Assembly: GCA_013215445.1 (NCBI GenBank) | Contig: JABSRA010000042.1 | Span: forward strand, 1-40,898 | Direction of reading: 5' to 3' | Length of the DNA: 40,898 nucleotides | Origin: Oceanospirillaceae bacterium | Lineage (GTDB): Bacteria; Pseudomonadota; Gammaproteobacteria; Pseudomonadales; Balneatricaceae | Shown here: positions 25,251 through 32,985 of the stretch, in pieces | Layout of the letters: every line of letters begins with the position of its first letter | Position numbering within the stretch: the stretch's first letter is position 1 | Position numbers and translations under genes: made by a program | The notes under the pieces: generated by a model | Told to the model about the DNA's origin: nothing | What the model saw: the letters and a program-made list of their open reading frames with translations, nothing else | Database searches by the model: none

Positions 25251-25299
25251 CCCTTGAGTAATGTTTAATCTAGTTTCTAGGTTAGACATTATTTAAGGG
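25251..25299. repeat. Long intergenic hairpin between ctpA and the deacetylase gene
   Basis: Positions 25251-25272 pair with 25278-25299 along 22 consecutive positions (four are G-T pairs) around a five-base loop GTTTC. Pairing continues outward with GCG (25248-25250) against TGC (25300-25302) and, past one mismatch, to about 25244/25306. There is no T-tract after the stem. It could be an mRNA stabiliser/processing element, or a palindromic repeat unit of a dispersed family. No second copy was seen in the window. Confidence 0.7.
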
Positions 25300-25330
25300 T
25301 GCGGTGTAAGGTGATTGCTCAGGTTATAGG

Positions 25331-26173
25331 TTGTTGATTAAATTATTCTACATAGTTTGTACTGCACTGTTTAGTTGCATCTTGACCCTAGAAGTCTCAG
25401 CAGATATAGATTATGGGTTGAACCCTGCATTTAGCCCATCTTCAGGGATAGAACAAACGGTTAAAACGGCGAATATGGTGGTTCTCATTGATGATATGGG
25501 GTATTCGCTAGCGCTGAATAAAGCAGCTTTGTCACTCCCTGGCCCACTGAGTTTTGCTTTTTTACCCTTTGCTAGATACAGCCGGCAATTAGCCATCATG
25601 GCCAATCAATTGGATAAAAATATCCTATTACACGCACCGATGGAAAATATTCACGGCTTGCCGCTAGGACCTGGTGGTATGACGGCTGCTATGAGTGAAA
25701 TTGAGTTCAAGCAAGTGCTCAACAATGATATCAATGCAATTCCGCACTTGGTTGGAGTGAATAATCATATGGGCAGTCAGTTAACCACGATGAAGGCGCA
25801 AATGCGCTGGACTATGGAAGTGTTACTCGAGCGTGGCCTTTTTTTTGTAGACAGTAAAACCACGGCAAAAAGTGTAGCTTGGAGGCAGGCGAAAAAAGCG
25901 GGTATGGTCGGGGTTAAGCGCGATGTGTTTCTTGATAATGAACTTAATCGGCCCGCTTTGCAGAAACAATTTGCAGAGGCGATGGCACTGGCGAAAAAAC
26001 AGGGTTATGTGGTCCTTATTGCTCATCCGCACGCGGTGAGTATCAATTTTTTGCGCAACAACTTAGCGCGATTAGCCAAAAATGATATTAATTTAATCAG
26101 TTTAAGCAGCTTGGTGAATCAGCTTAAATCTAATCAGCTCGCCTCGTCAGTGGATAATGTCCTGGTGCATTGA
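25331..26173 (+). CDS. yibQ: Divergent polysaccharide deacetylase family protein (YibQ/DUF610)
   Basis: 280 residues from TTG 25331 (TTG 25334 is equally possible; no ATG is near). An N-terminal signal peptide ends near VSADIDYG. The mature domain is a divergent NodB-like barrel: VVLIDDMGYSL, FAFLPFARYSRQLAIMA, LLHAPMENIH, GVNNHMGSQLTTM and FFVDSKTT, with GYVVLIAHPHAVSI at the end. NodB metal-binding positions appear as the D-D and H-x-x-G-S pattern. The substrate is unknown. It follows envC-ctpA on the same strand after a 155-base gap containing a long hairpin. Confidence 0.88.
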   Translation: MLIKLFYIVCTALFSCILTLEVSADIDYGLNPAFSPSSGIEQTVKTANMVVLIDDMGYSLALNKAALSLPGPLSFAFLPFARYSRQLAIMANQLDKNILLHAPMENIHGLPLGPGGMTAAMSEIEFKQVLNNDINAIPHLVGVNNHMGSQLTTMKAQMRWTMEVLLERGLFFVDSKTTAKSVAWRQAKKAGMVGVKRDVFLDNELNRPALQKQFAEAMALAKKQGYVVLIAHPHAVSINFLRNNLARLAKNDINLISLSSLVNQLKSNQLASSVDNVLVH

Positions 26174-26571
26174 GGGTTTTGCTCGAGATTAGACTCTGGC
26201 TTGGTTGGCTAAATAAATATACAGGCTTTTTGGAAAAACCTAATTGGCGGGTTGATTTTTTACCCAGTTATGGCGCACTTTGATGCCCAGTGACATTCCC
26301 TGTTCTTATAAAATTCAAATGTTAAAAGGCTATTATCGAGTGATATGGTGAACATACTGGCCTGTCATTTGTCGTGCTTTATCTTGTTTTCGAGTAAAGC
26401 GCCTAACAAATTGCAGCATTCTTATCCTAGGGGCTCGGGTGTGTTTTACCTGCCCAGGCAAGCACTGATCTAAAATGGCCGCCCTGGGTGATGTTCAGAC
26501 CCGTTTATAAGCATAATTAACACGCATCTTGGATAGCGGCAAATCCCTCGGCCACAATAAGTTACCCTTGC
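26174..26571. other. Gene-free stretch between convergent genes
   Basis: A 398-base gap between the deacetylase and DUF4139 genes, which converge. I see no clear terminator with a T-tract. A hairpin GGGTTGATTTTTTACCC lies near 26248-26264. One very short minus-strand ORF is listed separately. Confidence 0.4.
26333..26419 (-). CDS. Possible 28-residue basic small ORF
   Basis: An ATG on the minus strand at 26419 is preceded by AGGATAAGA (AGGA five to six bases upstream) and opens a frame of 28 residues ending at TAA 26333. The peptide is strongly basic, with seven Arg/Lys in its first half (MLQFVRRFTRKQDKARQ). I know no family. It may be chance; the ribosome binding site is its only support. 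Confidence 0.2.
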   Translation of the reverse strand: MLQFVRRFTRKQDKARQMTGQYVHHITR

Positions 26572-27972
26572 TTATTTTCGGTGCTTAAGCCTGACCTTTA
26601 ATGAAAATACCAGGCTACTGTTTGCCGCTATATCTAATAACCAAACGGCGTTAGCAGATTGTTTTTCGCTGACCGGGTAGGTGCTGCTAATGATTTCCCA
26701 ATGTTGATTGAAGCGGGTCGACAGCCTTAATGTCTTACGCTGCTTGGAGCTGTTATTAATCATGAATTGGGTGTCGATGATTGAGCCATCAAAAGTTTCG
26801 CTATTATTGGTTTGGCGCTGTGTCACCGATAAATCAAATGCTTTGCCAGTGCTTAGCTCAATCTGTTGATTGATACTGCTCGCTCTCATGATGCTGGCAC
26901 CAATAAATTGGAAATCACCCTCAGTATCTGAGTTGAAGACCCTTACCTGACCTCTGGGCAGTGCTATGCCTAAACCACTTTGCTGATTATTGCTAAAGGC
27001 GATATAACTATCGACCTGGCTCTTGCGCACCGCGTTGTTTAAATAGGGAGTGATAGTGGCACTATAGCGATAGCTAGTTTCTACCGGGATGTCTGTGGCA
27101 TTAATCAGCGGTACTTGAGTCTGTTGTTGTGGTAGCAAAGTAATTCGCTGCTTGAGGCGATAGCGTTTTAAATCACCTATATTTTCAGCATTGGGCAGGC
27201 CGGGGGCACTTTGCGAAATGCTCATTAGCTCTCTGGTCTTAGCGCGTGTCACCCCTGTTTTAGGCAGTGAAATATTGCCCGCAATCAAGTTGATACTGGC
27301 ATTGCTGAATGCTGTTGAAGTATTGTTGAACAGTGACGCCAGTCCTTTTAGCTGAAGCTTGTCGCGGCTTTGGTTGAGTTCAAATACATAGTCCATCTGC
27401 CAGTGTAAGCCGCTGGTTAAATAATTTAAGCTGATGTTGCCTGTGGACTGACGGCCTTGTGTTTTGAAGCTCAAACTAGGTTTAAGGGCGAGCTGCTCAG
27501 ATCCAACCGGGAAAATTAACCGCCACTGATTGGCATTTAACCAAATGGTTTCGATTGATCCTTTATATTCAACCAGCGCCCGGTTTTTATCGGCACTGAG
27601 CAGTGTCACTTGCTGTTTTAAGTCGATGCCTGAAGGAGTGCTCTTAGCGAGGGTGATTTGCTTGCCGATATGGGTATCTATCAGACTCTGGTAACTCAGT
27701 ACTTGCCTATTGAGGCTCTGCTCGATGATGTTGCCAGCGCCATTTATCTGTAAGCTCTGGGGGTGCATCTGCTGGCTGATATCGCTGACGATGACAGTAT
27801 CATTGAGCAGCAGTGGACCGAGTAATCTTCGATCTTGCACTAGGGCGAGATCGGTCGAATACAAGCTAATGGTTAAGTCCTGTTGCTCATTTTGGGTTAA
27901 AGTGATGGTTTTTGCCAATAGAGAATGGGCGAAAAAACAGCACAGCAGGGTTAATCCTCGGTAGTTCCTCAT
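26572..27972 (-). CDS. Exported DUF4139-domain protein
   Basis: A 466-residue protein with a signal peptide (LTLLCCFFAHSLLAKT; cleavage likely after LLA). The rest is mostly beta-rich and matches the DUF4139 pattern: LALVQDRRLLGPLLLNDTVIVSDIS, then PQSLQINGAGNIIEQ, VLSYQSLIDTHIGKQITL, and at the C-terminus NVTQRQ-type and KLRLSTRFNQHW-type segments. There is no transmembrane anchor and no known active site. The gene is 26 bases after the kinase/FGE-like gene on the same strand, so the two probably form a unit. Function is unknown. Confidence 0.7.
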   Translation of the reverse strand: MRNYRGLTLLCCFFAHSLLAKTITLTQNEQQDLTISLYSTDLALVQDRRLLGPLLLNDTVIVSDISQQMHPQSLQINGAGNIIEQSLNRQVLSYQSLIDTHIGKQITLAKSTPSGIDLKQQVTLLSADKNRALVEYKGSIETIWLNANQWRLIFPVGSEQLALKPSLSFKTQGRQSTGNISLNYLTSGLHWQMDYVFELNQSRDKLQLKGLASLFNNTSTAFSNASINLIAGNISLPKTGVTRAKTRELMSISQSAPGLPNAENIGDLKRYRLKQRITLLPQQQTQVPLINATDIPVETSYRYSATITPYLNNAVRKSQVDSYIAFSNNQQSGLGIALPRGQVRVFNSDTEGDFQFIGASIMRASSINQQIELSTGKAFDLSVTQRQTNNSETFDGSIIDTQFMINNSSKQRKTLRLSTRFNQHWEIISSTYPVSEKQSANAVWLLDIAANSSLVFSLKVRLKHRK

Positions 27973-27998
27973 CTTGATTTTCCTTATCTGATATTTTC

Positions 27999-29966
27999 TT
28001 ACGATTCATTCAATGCTAACGCTACCCTAAATCCCCATGAATTTCGCTTGGTATCAGGCGGATGGCGATAGCGACTCGAAGAGCGGGTGATACGCTTTAT
28101 ATCAAACCAGGAGCCGCCGCGCATAGTGCGGTTTTTACACCCAGACATTTGATAGGGACTACCGTCAATCTTGGCATGTTGGTAATTTTCGGTATAACAA
28201 TCGATGACCCACTCGTCGACATTACCATTTAGATCGTATAGGCCCCAAGGATTGGGCTTTAATGAACCGACCCGAATCGGCTGTTTACCACCCAGTGGAT
28301 GTCCACAATCAGTACACTGTGAATAGCCGGCTATGCTCTCATCCCCCCACCAGTAATTAGTAGTAGTGCCCGCGCGCGCAGCGTACTCCCACTCGGCTTC
28401 TGTCGGTAGCCGATAGGCCAGCTGGGTCTCTTTGGATAGCCAGCGCGTATACGCTCTTGCATCGCGCCAAGTGACGTTGATAACGGGCTGTTGATCGCGT
28501 CCCCAGCCTTCATCGTCGGGCAGTTTTCTACCGGTTTGTCGGGCAAAATTATCATATTGAGCAAAGGTTATTTCATAGCGGCTCAAGGCAAATTTATGGG
28601 AAAATTTGACCAGGTGAATGGGTTTTTCATTATCATTTCCGTCACCGCTTGAGTCTCCCATCATAAAGTCACCGGCCCCAATGACCACCATATCGGGTCC
28701 GTAATGGCCCTCGGGTAACGGGTCGCGAAAGATGCTTAAAGGTGGCGCACCATCGTCTTTATTGACTCCGATCTGCTGTTGTATCGAGTTAAATTTAATC
28801 TCTAAATTGGTGACTTTCGCCTGTGCCTGTTTCAGGGAGAGTTGGCTAACGGACAATTCTTGCTCTAGGGCTAACGCCTGCGCTTGCCATTTTTTGAGCC
28901 CTGCCTTAGTGGTATCGATAGTGCCACTACTGGAAAAAACGCCTAATACAAAACCAAAGCCCACGCCGATGGTAAAAAGCAACAGCGGCAGTACAAATTT
29001 CGGTAGGGTAAAGCTGAATTGCTTTTTACCGAGTTTTATATTAATAACATTCGCTGCAGAGGAGTCTTGGGGGCTAGCTGACGCGTCTGTTGATTCAATC
29101 TCGGTGGTTGTTTTGTCCGCCACAGCGGGGAAGAACTGTTTGATGAATTCTGCGGCGGTTGCAAAGCGTGCAGTGCTGTTGCCACTAAGTGCCTTTTGCA
29201 GACAGTCCCACTGGTCGTCAGTGATGTCGTCAGGTCTCGGTATTTTAACTGTCTCGCGCTGCTCAACAGTATCGTCTTGCTGGAACTCGTCACCGCCAAG
29301 CAGTTGTAACGCCGTGCTAGCCACCAGATAGCTATCTGAGCTGGCGTCGAGTTTCTCACGGGCTAGGGCTTGAGGTGAACAGGACTTTTTATAGGAAAAT
29401 ACATTTTCTGGCATGCCTTGGGCATCATGAAAAAATTCTCGCATTGAAATAGGTAATAACTTGACCCCGCCTTTTTTATTGACGAAGACAAATGCGTTGT
29501 CCAGTGCGCCTATATGACTGTGCCATTGCCGGCTACAGGCATTGATGGCAGCTGTGAGTTGAGTGAGCAGCCCCTGAGTTTGTTTTATAGTCAGGGCTTT
29601 GCTCTCATTGCTGTTGATAAGTTGCTCTAGATCTAAACCGTCTACAGGTTCGAAGGCGAAAAAAAGTAAACCGCCCCGGTGAATGAAGTAACCGTAGATG
29701 TCGGTTACATGTGAATGGTTGATGCTCTTAGAGCGGACAATTTGTTTTTTAAAGTTGGCAAGAAAACTTTTGTTTTGTAAAAAGAAAGGATCCAGCATGA
29801 TTAAACTGACATTGATTGGGTTTTTGGTGCTGACGTCGTCAGCCTCCCATATCTGACCCAAAGGGCACTCCTGGGCGGTTCCTCGAAGCTGGAATCTATG
29901 ATGGTCGGGCCCAATGAGTTGACCTTCTGCTAGCTCTGTAAAAATTTCTTCTCTGGATTGCGCCAT
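27999..29966 (-). CDS. Membrane-anchored pseudokinase fused to FGE-like (SUMF1) domain
   Basis: 655 residues in four parts. Residues 20-290 follow the Ser/Thr kinase fold but lack its signatures: there is no VAIK lysine (NVSLIML instead), the HRD loop reads HSHIGALDN, and DFG is replaced by LLPIS. A single membrane helix (VLPLLLFTIGVGFGFVLGVF) lies near 325-345, then a coiled coil (about 355-400). Residues 425-655 are a formylglycine-generating-enzyme/sulfatase-modifying-factor fold (FMMGDSSGDGNDNEKP, YRLPTEAEWEYAARAG, NGNVDEWV, RGGSWFDIKR). The two cysteines of true FGE that should follow RGGSW are missing, so it is not a sulfatase activator. It is probably a binding or scaffold protein with the FGE-like part in the periplasm. 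It precedes the DUF4139 gene. Confidence 0.85.
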   Translation of the reverse strand: MAQSREEIFTELAEGQLIGPDHHRFQLRGTAQECPLGQIWEADDVSTKNPINVSLIMLDPFFLQNKSFLANFKKQIVRSKSINHSHVTDIYGYFIHRGGLLFFAFEPVDGLDLEQLINSNESKALTIKQTQGLLTQLTAAINACSRQWHSHIGALDNAFVFVNKKGGVKLLPISMREFFHDAQGMPENVFSYKKSCSPQALAREKLDASSDSYLVASTALQLLGGDEFQQDDTVEQRETVKIPRPDDITDDQWDCLQKALSGNSTARFATAAEFIKQFFPAVADKTTTEIESTDASASPQDSSAANVINIKLGKKQFSFTLPKFVLPLLLFTIGVGFGFVLGVFSSSGTIDTTKAGLKKWQAQALALEQELSVSQLSLKQAQAKVTNLEIKFNSIQQQIGVNKDDGAPPLSIFRDPLPEGHYGPDMVVIGAGDFMMGDSSGDGNDNEKPIHLVKFSHKFALSRYEITFAQYDNFARQTGRKLPDDEGWGRDQQPVINVTWRDARAYTRWLSKETQLAYRLPTEAEWEYAARAGTTTNYWWGDESIAGYSQCTDCGHPLGGKQPIRVGSLKPNPWGLYDLNGNVDEWVIDCYTENYQHAKIDGSPYQMSGCKNRTMRGGSWFDIKRITRSSSRYRHPPDTKRNSWGFRVALALNES

Positions 29967-30065
29967 AATGTCTATTCTTGCCAGTTAGTGTTGCAGTACC
30001 CAATGATCTGATTTTAATAAAAAGTCAGTACTTGAGGGCTAGTTAATCATGCTGCTTAGCGCCAA

Positions 30066-30932
<867 letters not shown>

Positions 30933-31121
30933 TCAATTATTTAATGAGGAAGCTATAGTATTACAGGTAACAATCAATTTCATTATAGTAAACAATACTT
31001 TATTAGGTTAAGAAAAATTAGCTAGGTTTGATTGTAGCTTCTTTCAAGCGAGGGGTGGGTTGTTATATGCTACTGGTGGTGTAAAGTTGGTAATTATAAT
31101 GTTGATTTTTAAGGAGAATAT

Positions 31122-31631
31122 ATGAATGAGAGTCAGTTGCTAGCCGATTGCTTACAATTACAGCAAAGCTTTAATTCTCTGCTGCTCTCCAGTGTGAGCG
31201 AAGGGGGAGAACCCCTCGCCAGCTTTTCTCCCTATGTGCTAGTAGAGGGAAGTTTTTATGTGCTAATTAGTGAGTTGGCGGCTCACACTAAAAATATGCA
31301 GGTGAATCCGCGAGCCAGTGTACTTTTTATCGAGAGCGAGTCTGATGCTAAGAATATTTTTTCCAGGCGCAGAGTGGTTATTCAAGTGTCAGTAAGGCCG
31401 TTGGATGAGGATAATCCCCAGCGGTTAGGCATTATTGAGAAAATGCTGGAGAAGCATGGCAGTACTGTGGCTCTGCTCAGCGGTCTCAGTGATTTTAAGG
31501 TGTTTGAGTTAAGACCGGTTAAAGGGCGCTATGTGGTAGGGTTCGGTAAAGCGTATGACTGGGATGTAAAAACCAATAAGTTGACCCATATTTCTGCAGA
31601 GCTGCTGGATTCGTTAAAAGAGGATAAATAA
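31122..31631 (+). CDS. HugZ-like pyridoxamine-5'-phosphate-oxidase-fold protein
   Basis: A 169-residue split-barrel protein with SLLLSSVSEGGEPLASFSPYVL, ELAAHTKNMQVNPRASVLFIE, FSRRRVVIQVSVRPLD and VFELRPVKGRYVVGFGKAYDW. That order matches HugZ/HutZ-type haem-utilisation proteins and related FMN-binding pyridoxamine-oxidase-like proteins. The C-terminal haem-contacting histidine region of long HugZ proteins is absent here, so haem degradation is not certain; an FMN- or haem-binding role is inferred. The ATG follows AAGGAG. A TATAAT lies at 31095-31100 with no clear -35. Confidence 0.75.
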   Translation: MNESQLLADCLQLQQSFNSLLLSSVSEGGEPLASFSPYVLVEGSFYVLISELAAHTKNMQVNPRASVLFIESESDAKNIFSRRRVVIQVSVRPLDEDNPQRLGIIEKMLEKHGSTVALLSGLSDFKVFELRPVKGRYVVGFGKAYDWDVKTNKLTHISAELLDSLKEDK

Positions 31632-31636
31632 CCACA

Positions 31637-31837
31637 CTAGGGGCTGAGCCAGACGATGGCCACGGTTTTAACTAAAAAAGCCGTTAAACCCAATCCTAAG
31701 CCGGTAAATAAGATGACGGTGCCGAATTTCCCCGCCTTGGATTTTTTGGCGAGATCGTAGATAATAAAGAAGACAAAGCAGGAAAGTCCAATGATGCCTA
31801 AATTAAGCATGATAGCTTCGATTTCAGCGAGGCGCAT
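31637..31837 (-). CDS. DUF2788 small membrane protein
   Basis: 66 residues from ATG 31837, the start seen in DUF2788 relatives (RLAEIEAIMLNLGIIGLSCF). A longer frame from 31879 would run close to the tRNA gene. Two membrane helices are predicted: LNLGIIGLSCFVFFIIYDLA and TVILFTGLGLGLTAFLVKTV, joined by a basic loop (KKSKAGKFG). Function unknown. It lies 51 bases downstream of tRNA-Tyr on the same strand with no terminator between, so it may be expressed from the tRNA transcript. It converges with the HugZ-like gene only five bases away. Confidence 0.75.
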   Translation of the reverse strand: MRLAEIEAIMLNLGIIGLSCFVFFIIYDLAKKSKAGKFGTVILFTGLGLGLTAFLVKTVAIVWLSP

Positions 31838-31888
31838 AGTGAATCTCGATTGAACTGTTTTGCTCGGCCGTTTGAGCAAATGTTAAAA

Positions 31889-31972
31889 TGGTGGTGGGAG
31901 GTGGATTCGAACCACCGAAGCTTTCGCGTCAGATTTACAGTCTGATCCCTTTGGCCACTCGGGAACCCCACC
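31889..31972 (-). tRNA. tRNA-Tyr (anticodon GTA)
   Basis: Read on the minus strand, GGTGGGGTTCCCGAGTGGCC starts the acceptor and D arms, CAGACTGTAAATCTG is the anticodon stem-loop with anticodon GTA, GGTTCGAATCC is the T loop, and CCA is encoded at the 3' end. A long variable arm (class II) fits tRNA-Tyr. Length is 84 with CCA. Confidence 0.97.
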
Positions 31973-32058
31973 CAGACAAAGCACATAGTTTACATAACCC
32001 TATGTTTTTTGTGTGTTATTTCTCGAGCACAAAAGTTATAAAAACTCTTGGTGTCGAC

Positions 32059-32094
32059 GGCGCGTATAATAGATAGAGCGGCTCCATTTGTAAA
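32059..32094 (-). promoter_or_regulatory. Stable-RNA-type promoter for tRNA-Tyr
   Basis: On the minus strand TTTACA (32089-32094) is followed after 17 bases by TATTAT (32066-32071) and then the GC-rich discriminator ACGCGCCG. GC-rich discriminators are typical of stringently controlled tRNA/rRNA promoters. The transcript would carry an 87-base leader before the tRNA. Confidence 0.6.
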
Positions 32095-32180
32095 TAACTT
32101 TCTCAATTTTTTCTCTGTTTTTTTTGAAAAATTAATTCGTCGATAAAAAATATAAAAACTAAAATTATTTAACACAGTCA

Positions 32181-32246
32181 CCTGTCGCATCAGTGCTGGA
32201 TTGACGATGAATTTATCGATAACTTGTTGGAAGAGAAAAAGACAGG
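32181..32246 (+). promoter_or_regulatory. Possible sequestration of the small ORF's ribosome binding site
   Basis: CCTGTC (32181-32186) is complementary to GACAGG (32241-32246), and CACCT (32179-32183) is complementary to AGGTG (32247-32251). Either pairing covers the Shine-Dalgarno of the ORF at 32255. The complementarity is directly visible; folding in RNA is inferred. Confidence 0.35.
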
Positions 32247-32254
32247 AGGTGGGT

Positions 32255-32344
32255 ATGTTTTCGATATTTGAAAAATTATTAGTTTTGAAAGCCTTATACC
32301 ACGGGATGAAAAGCATCTTGTACATCATTAAAATTTTTATATAA
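32255..32344 (+). CDS. 29-residue hydrophobic basic small ORF, candidate membrane peptide
   Basis: ATG 32255 is preceded by AGGAGGTG (32244-32251), a perfect match to the anti-Shine-Dalgarno with the GGAGG core five bases from the start. The frame gives 29 residues ending in TAA 32342-32344. The peptide begins MFSIFEKLLVLKALYHG and ends in a hydrophobic, Ile-rich, Lys-bearing tail, which could form a membrane-spanning or amphipathic helix. A 12-bp terminator follows 12 bases later, so the ORF looks like its own short transcription unit. It resembles small membrane peptides or type I toxins in size and composition, but I recognise no family. No strong promoter was found for it. Confidence 0.5.
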   Translation: MFSIFEKLLVLKALYHGMKSILYIIKIFI

Positions 32345-32355
32345 ATTAATGTGTT

Positions 32356-32391
32356 AATAGACTGGATTCTCGTATCCAGTCTATTTTATTC
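32356..32391 (+). terminator. Intrinsic terminator after the small ORF
   Basis: AATAGACTGGAT (32356-32367) pairs perfectly with ATCCAGTCTATT (32374-32385), loop TCTCGT, followed by TTATTCG. Twelve base pairs without a mismatch make it a robust hairpin; the T-tract is short. Confidence 0.8.
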
Positions 32392-32985
32392 GATTTATTC
32401 GATCTTTAGAGGTGCTGGCTTGTTATTCCGTACTATATAGAAGAGGTTGTAGTGCCGTTTGTAAAACGCATATTGGAATGATGAGGGTATAATGTTTTTT
32501 TGAATATACAGTAGAAAATTTAGAGGCTGATGTAAATTGTGTGTTTTTATTTGAAGGCGGTCTGCTTCTATTTTCTTAAATATTGTCTTAGGAATCTTTA
32601 CTATACACGGTAGTTGGTTGTAAATGATTATTTTGTATATATACCGATTTTGTTAAAATTAAACAGCTGCTGATTTGTCAAATAAATATCTTATAAAAAT
32701 CTATAATATATATTTTCTGGTGCTTGCCGCACCAGCTCTGGACTGCGCTGGATTTACCTCGAAATAAGCTTAAAAAGTTCAATGTCAAGAGTTGAAATTC
32801 AGTACGAAATCTCTATATTTAGTGTCTCATTACTAATCTTCTTACCATATGTTGTGTGTTATCGATGTCGTTTTAAGTTTCTGTACAGATAATGGCGGTC
32901 GGTTAAGAAGAGATAAATCCAATGCCCTAGGTCTAGTCATCTCAGACTGGGGATGCTACTAATTAATGATGGAGTTAAAGGTTCA
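32392..32985. other. AT-rich nrdA upstream region
   Basis: About 590 bases without a credible gene. It includes AT-rich palindromes such as GTATATATAC (32635-32644) and a hairpin CTGGTGC-TTGCC-GCACCAG (32717-32735). NrdR boxes would be expected here in a tandem pair about 15-16 bases apart; I could not identify a convincing pair. The nrdA promoter is probably in this stretch. Confidence 0.35.

Noticed and set aside
28732-29331. 199-residue plus-strand open frame inside the pseudokinase-FGE gene
   Set aside because: It is the reverse of the kinase/membrane segment of that gene, rich in Ser/Cys/Leu with no recognisable motif or ribosome site.
32065-32070. Perfect TATAAT on the plus strand considered as promoter of the 29-residue ORF
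   Set aside because: No -35 or extended -10 is present at suitable spacing, and the same bases are better explained as the -10 region (TATTAT) of the minus-strand tRNA promoter. It also lies 185 bases from the ORF.
31990-32328. Minus-strand open frame of about 112 residues in the gap before nrdA
   Set aside because: It is Lys/Phe/Asn/Ile-rich as any AT-rich frame would be, has no good ribosome site, and overlaps the tRNA promoter and the small plus-strand ORF with a much better ribosome site.
32717-32735. CTGGTGC/GCACCAG hairpin considered as an NtrC site
   Set aside because: The half-site order is inverted relative to the GCACCA-N3-TGGTGC consensus, and the spacing is five bases. It is only a small hairpin.
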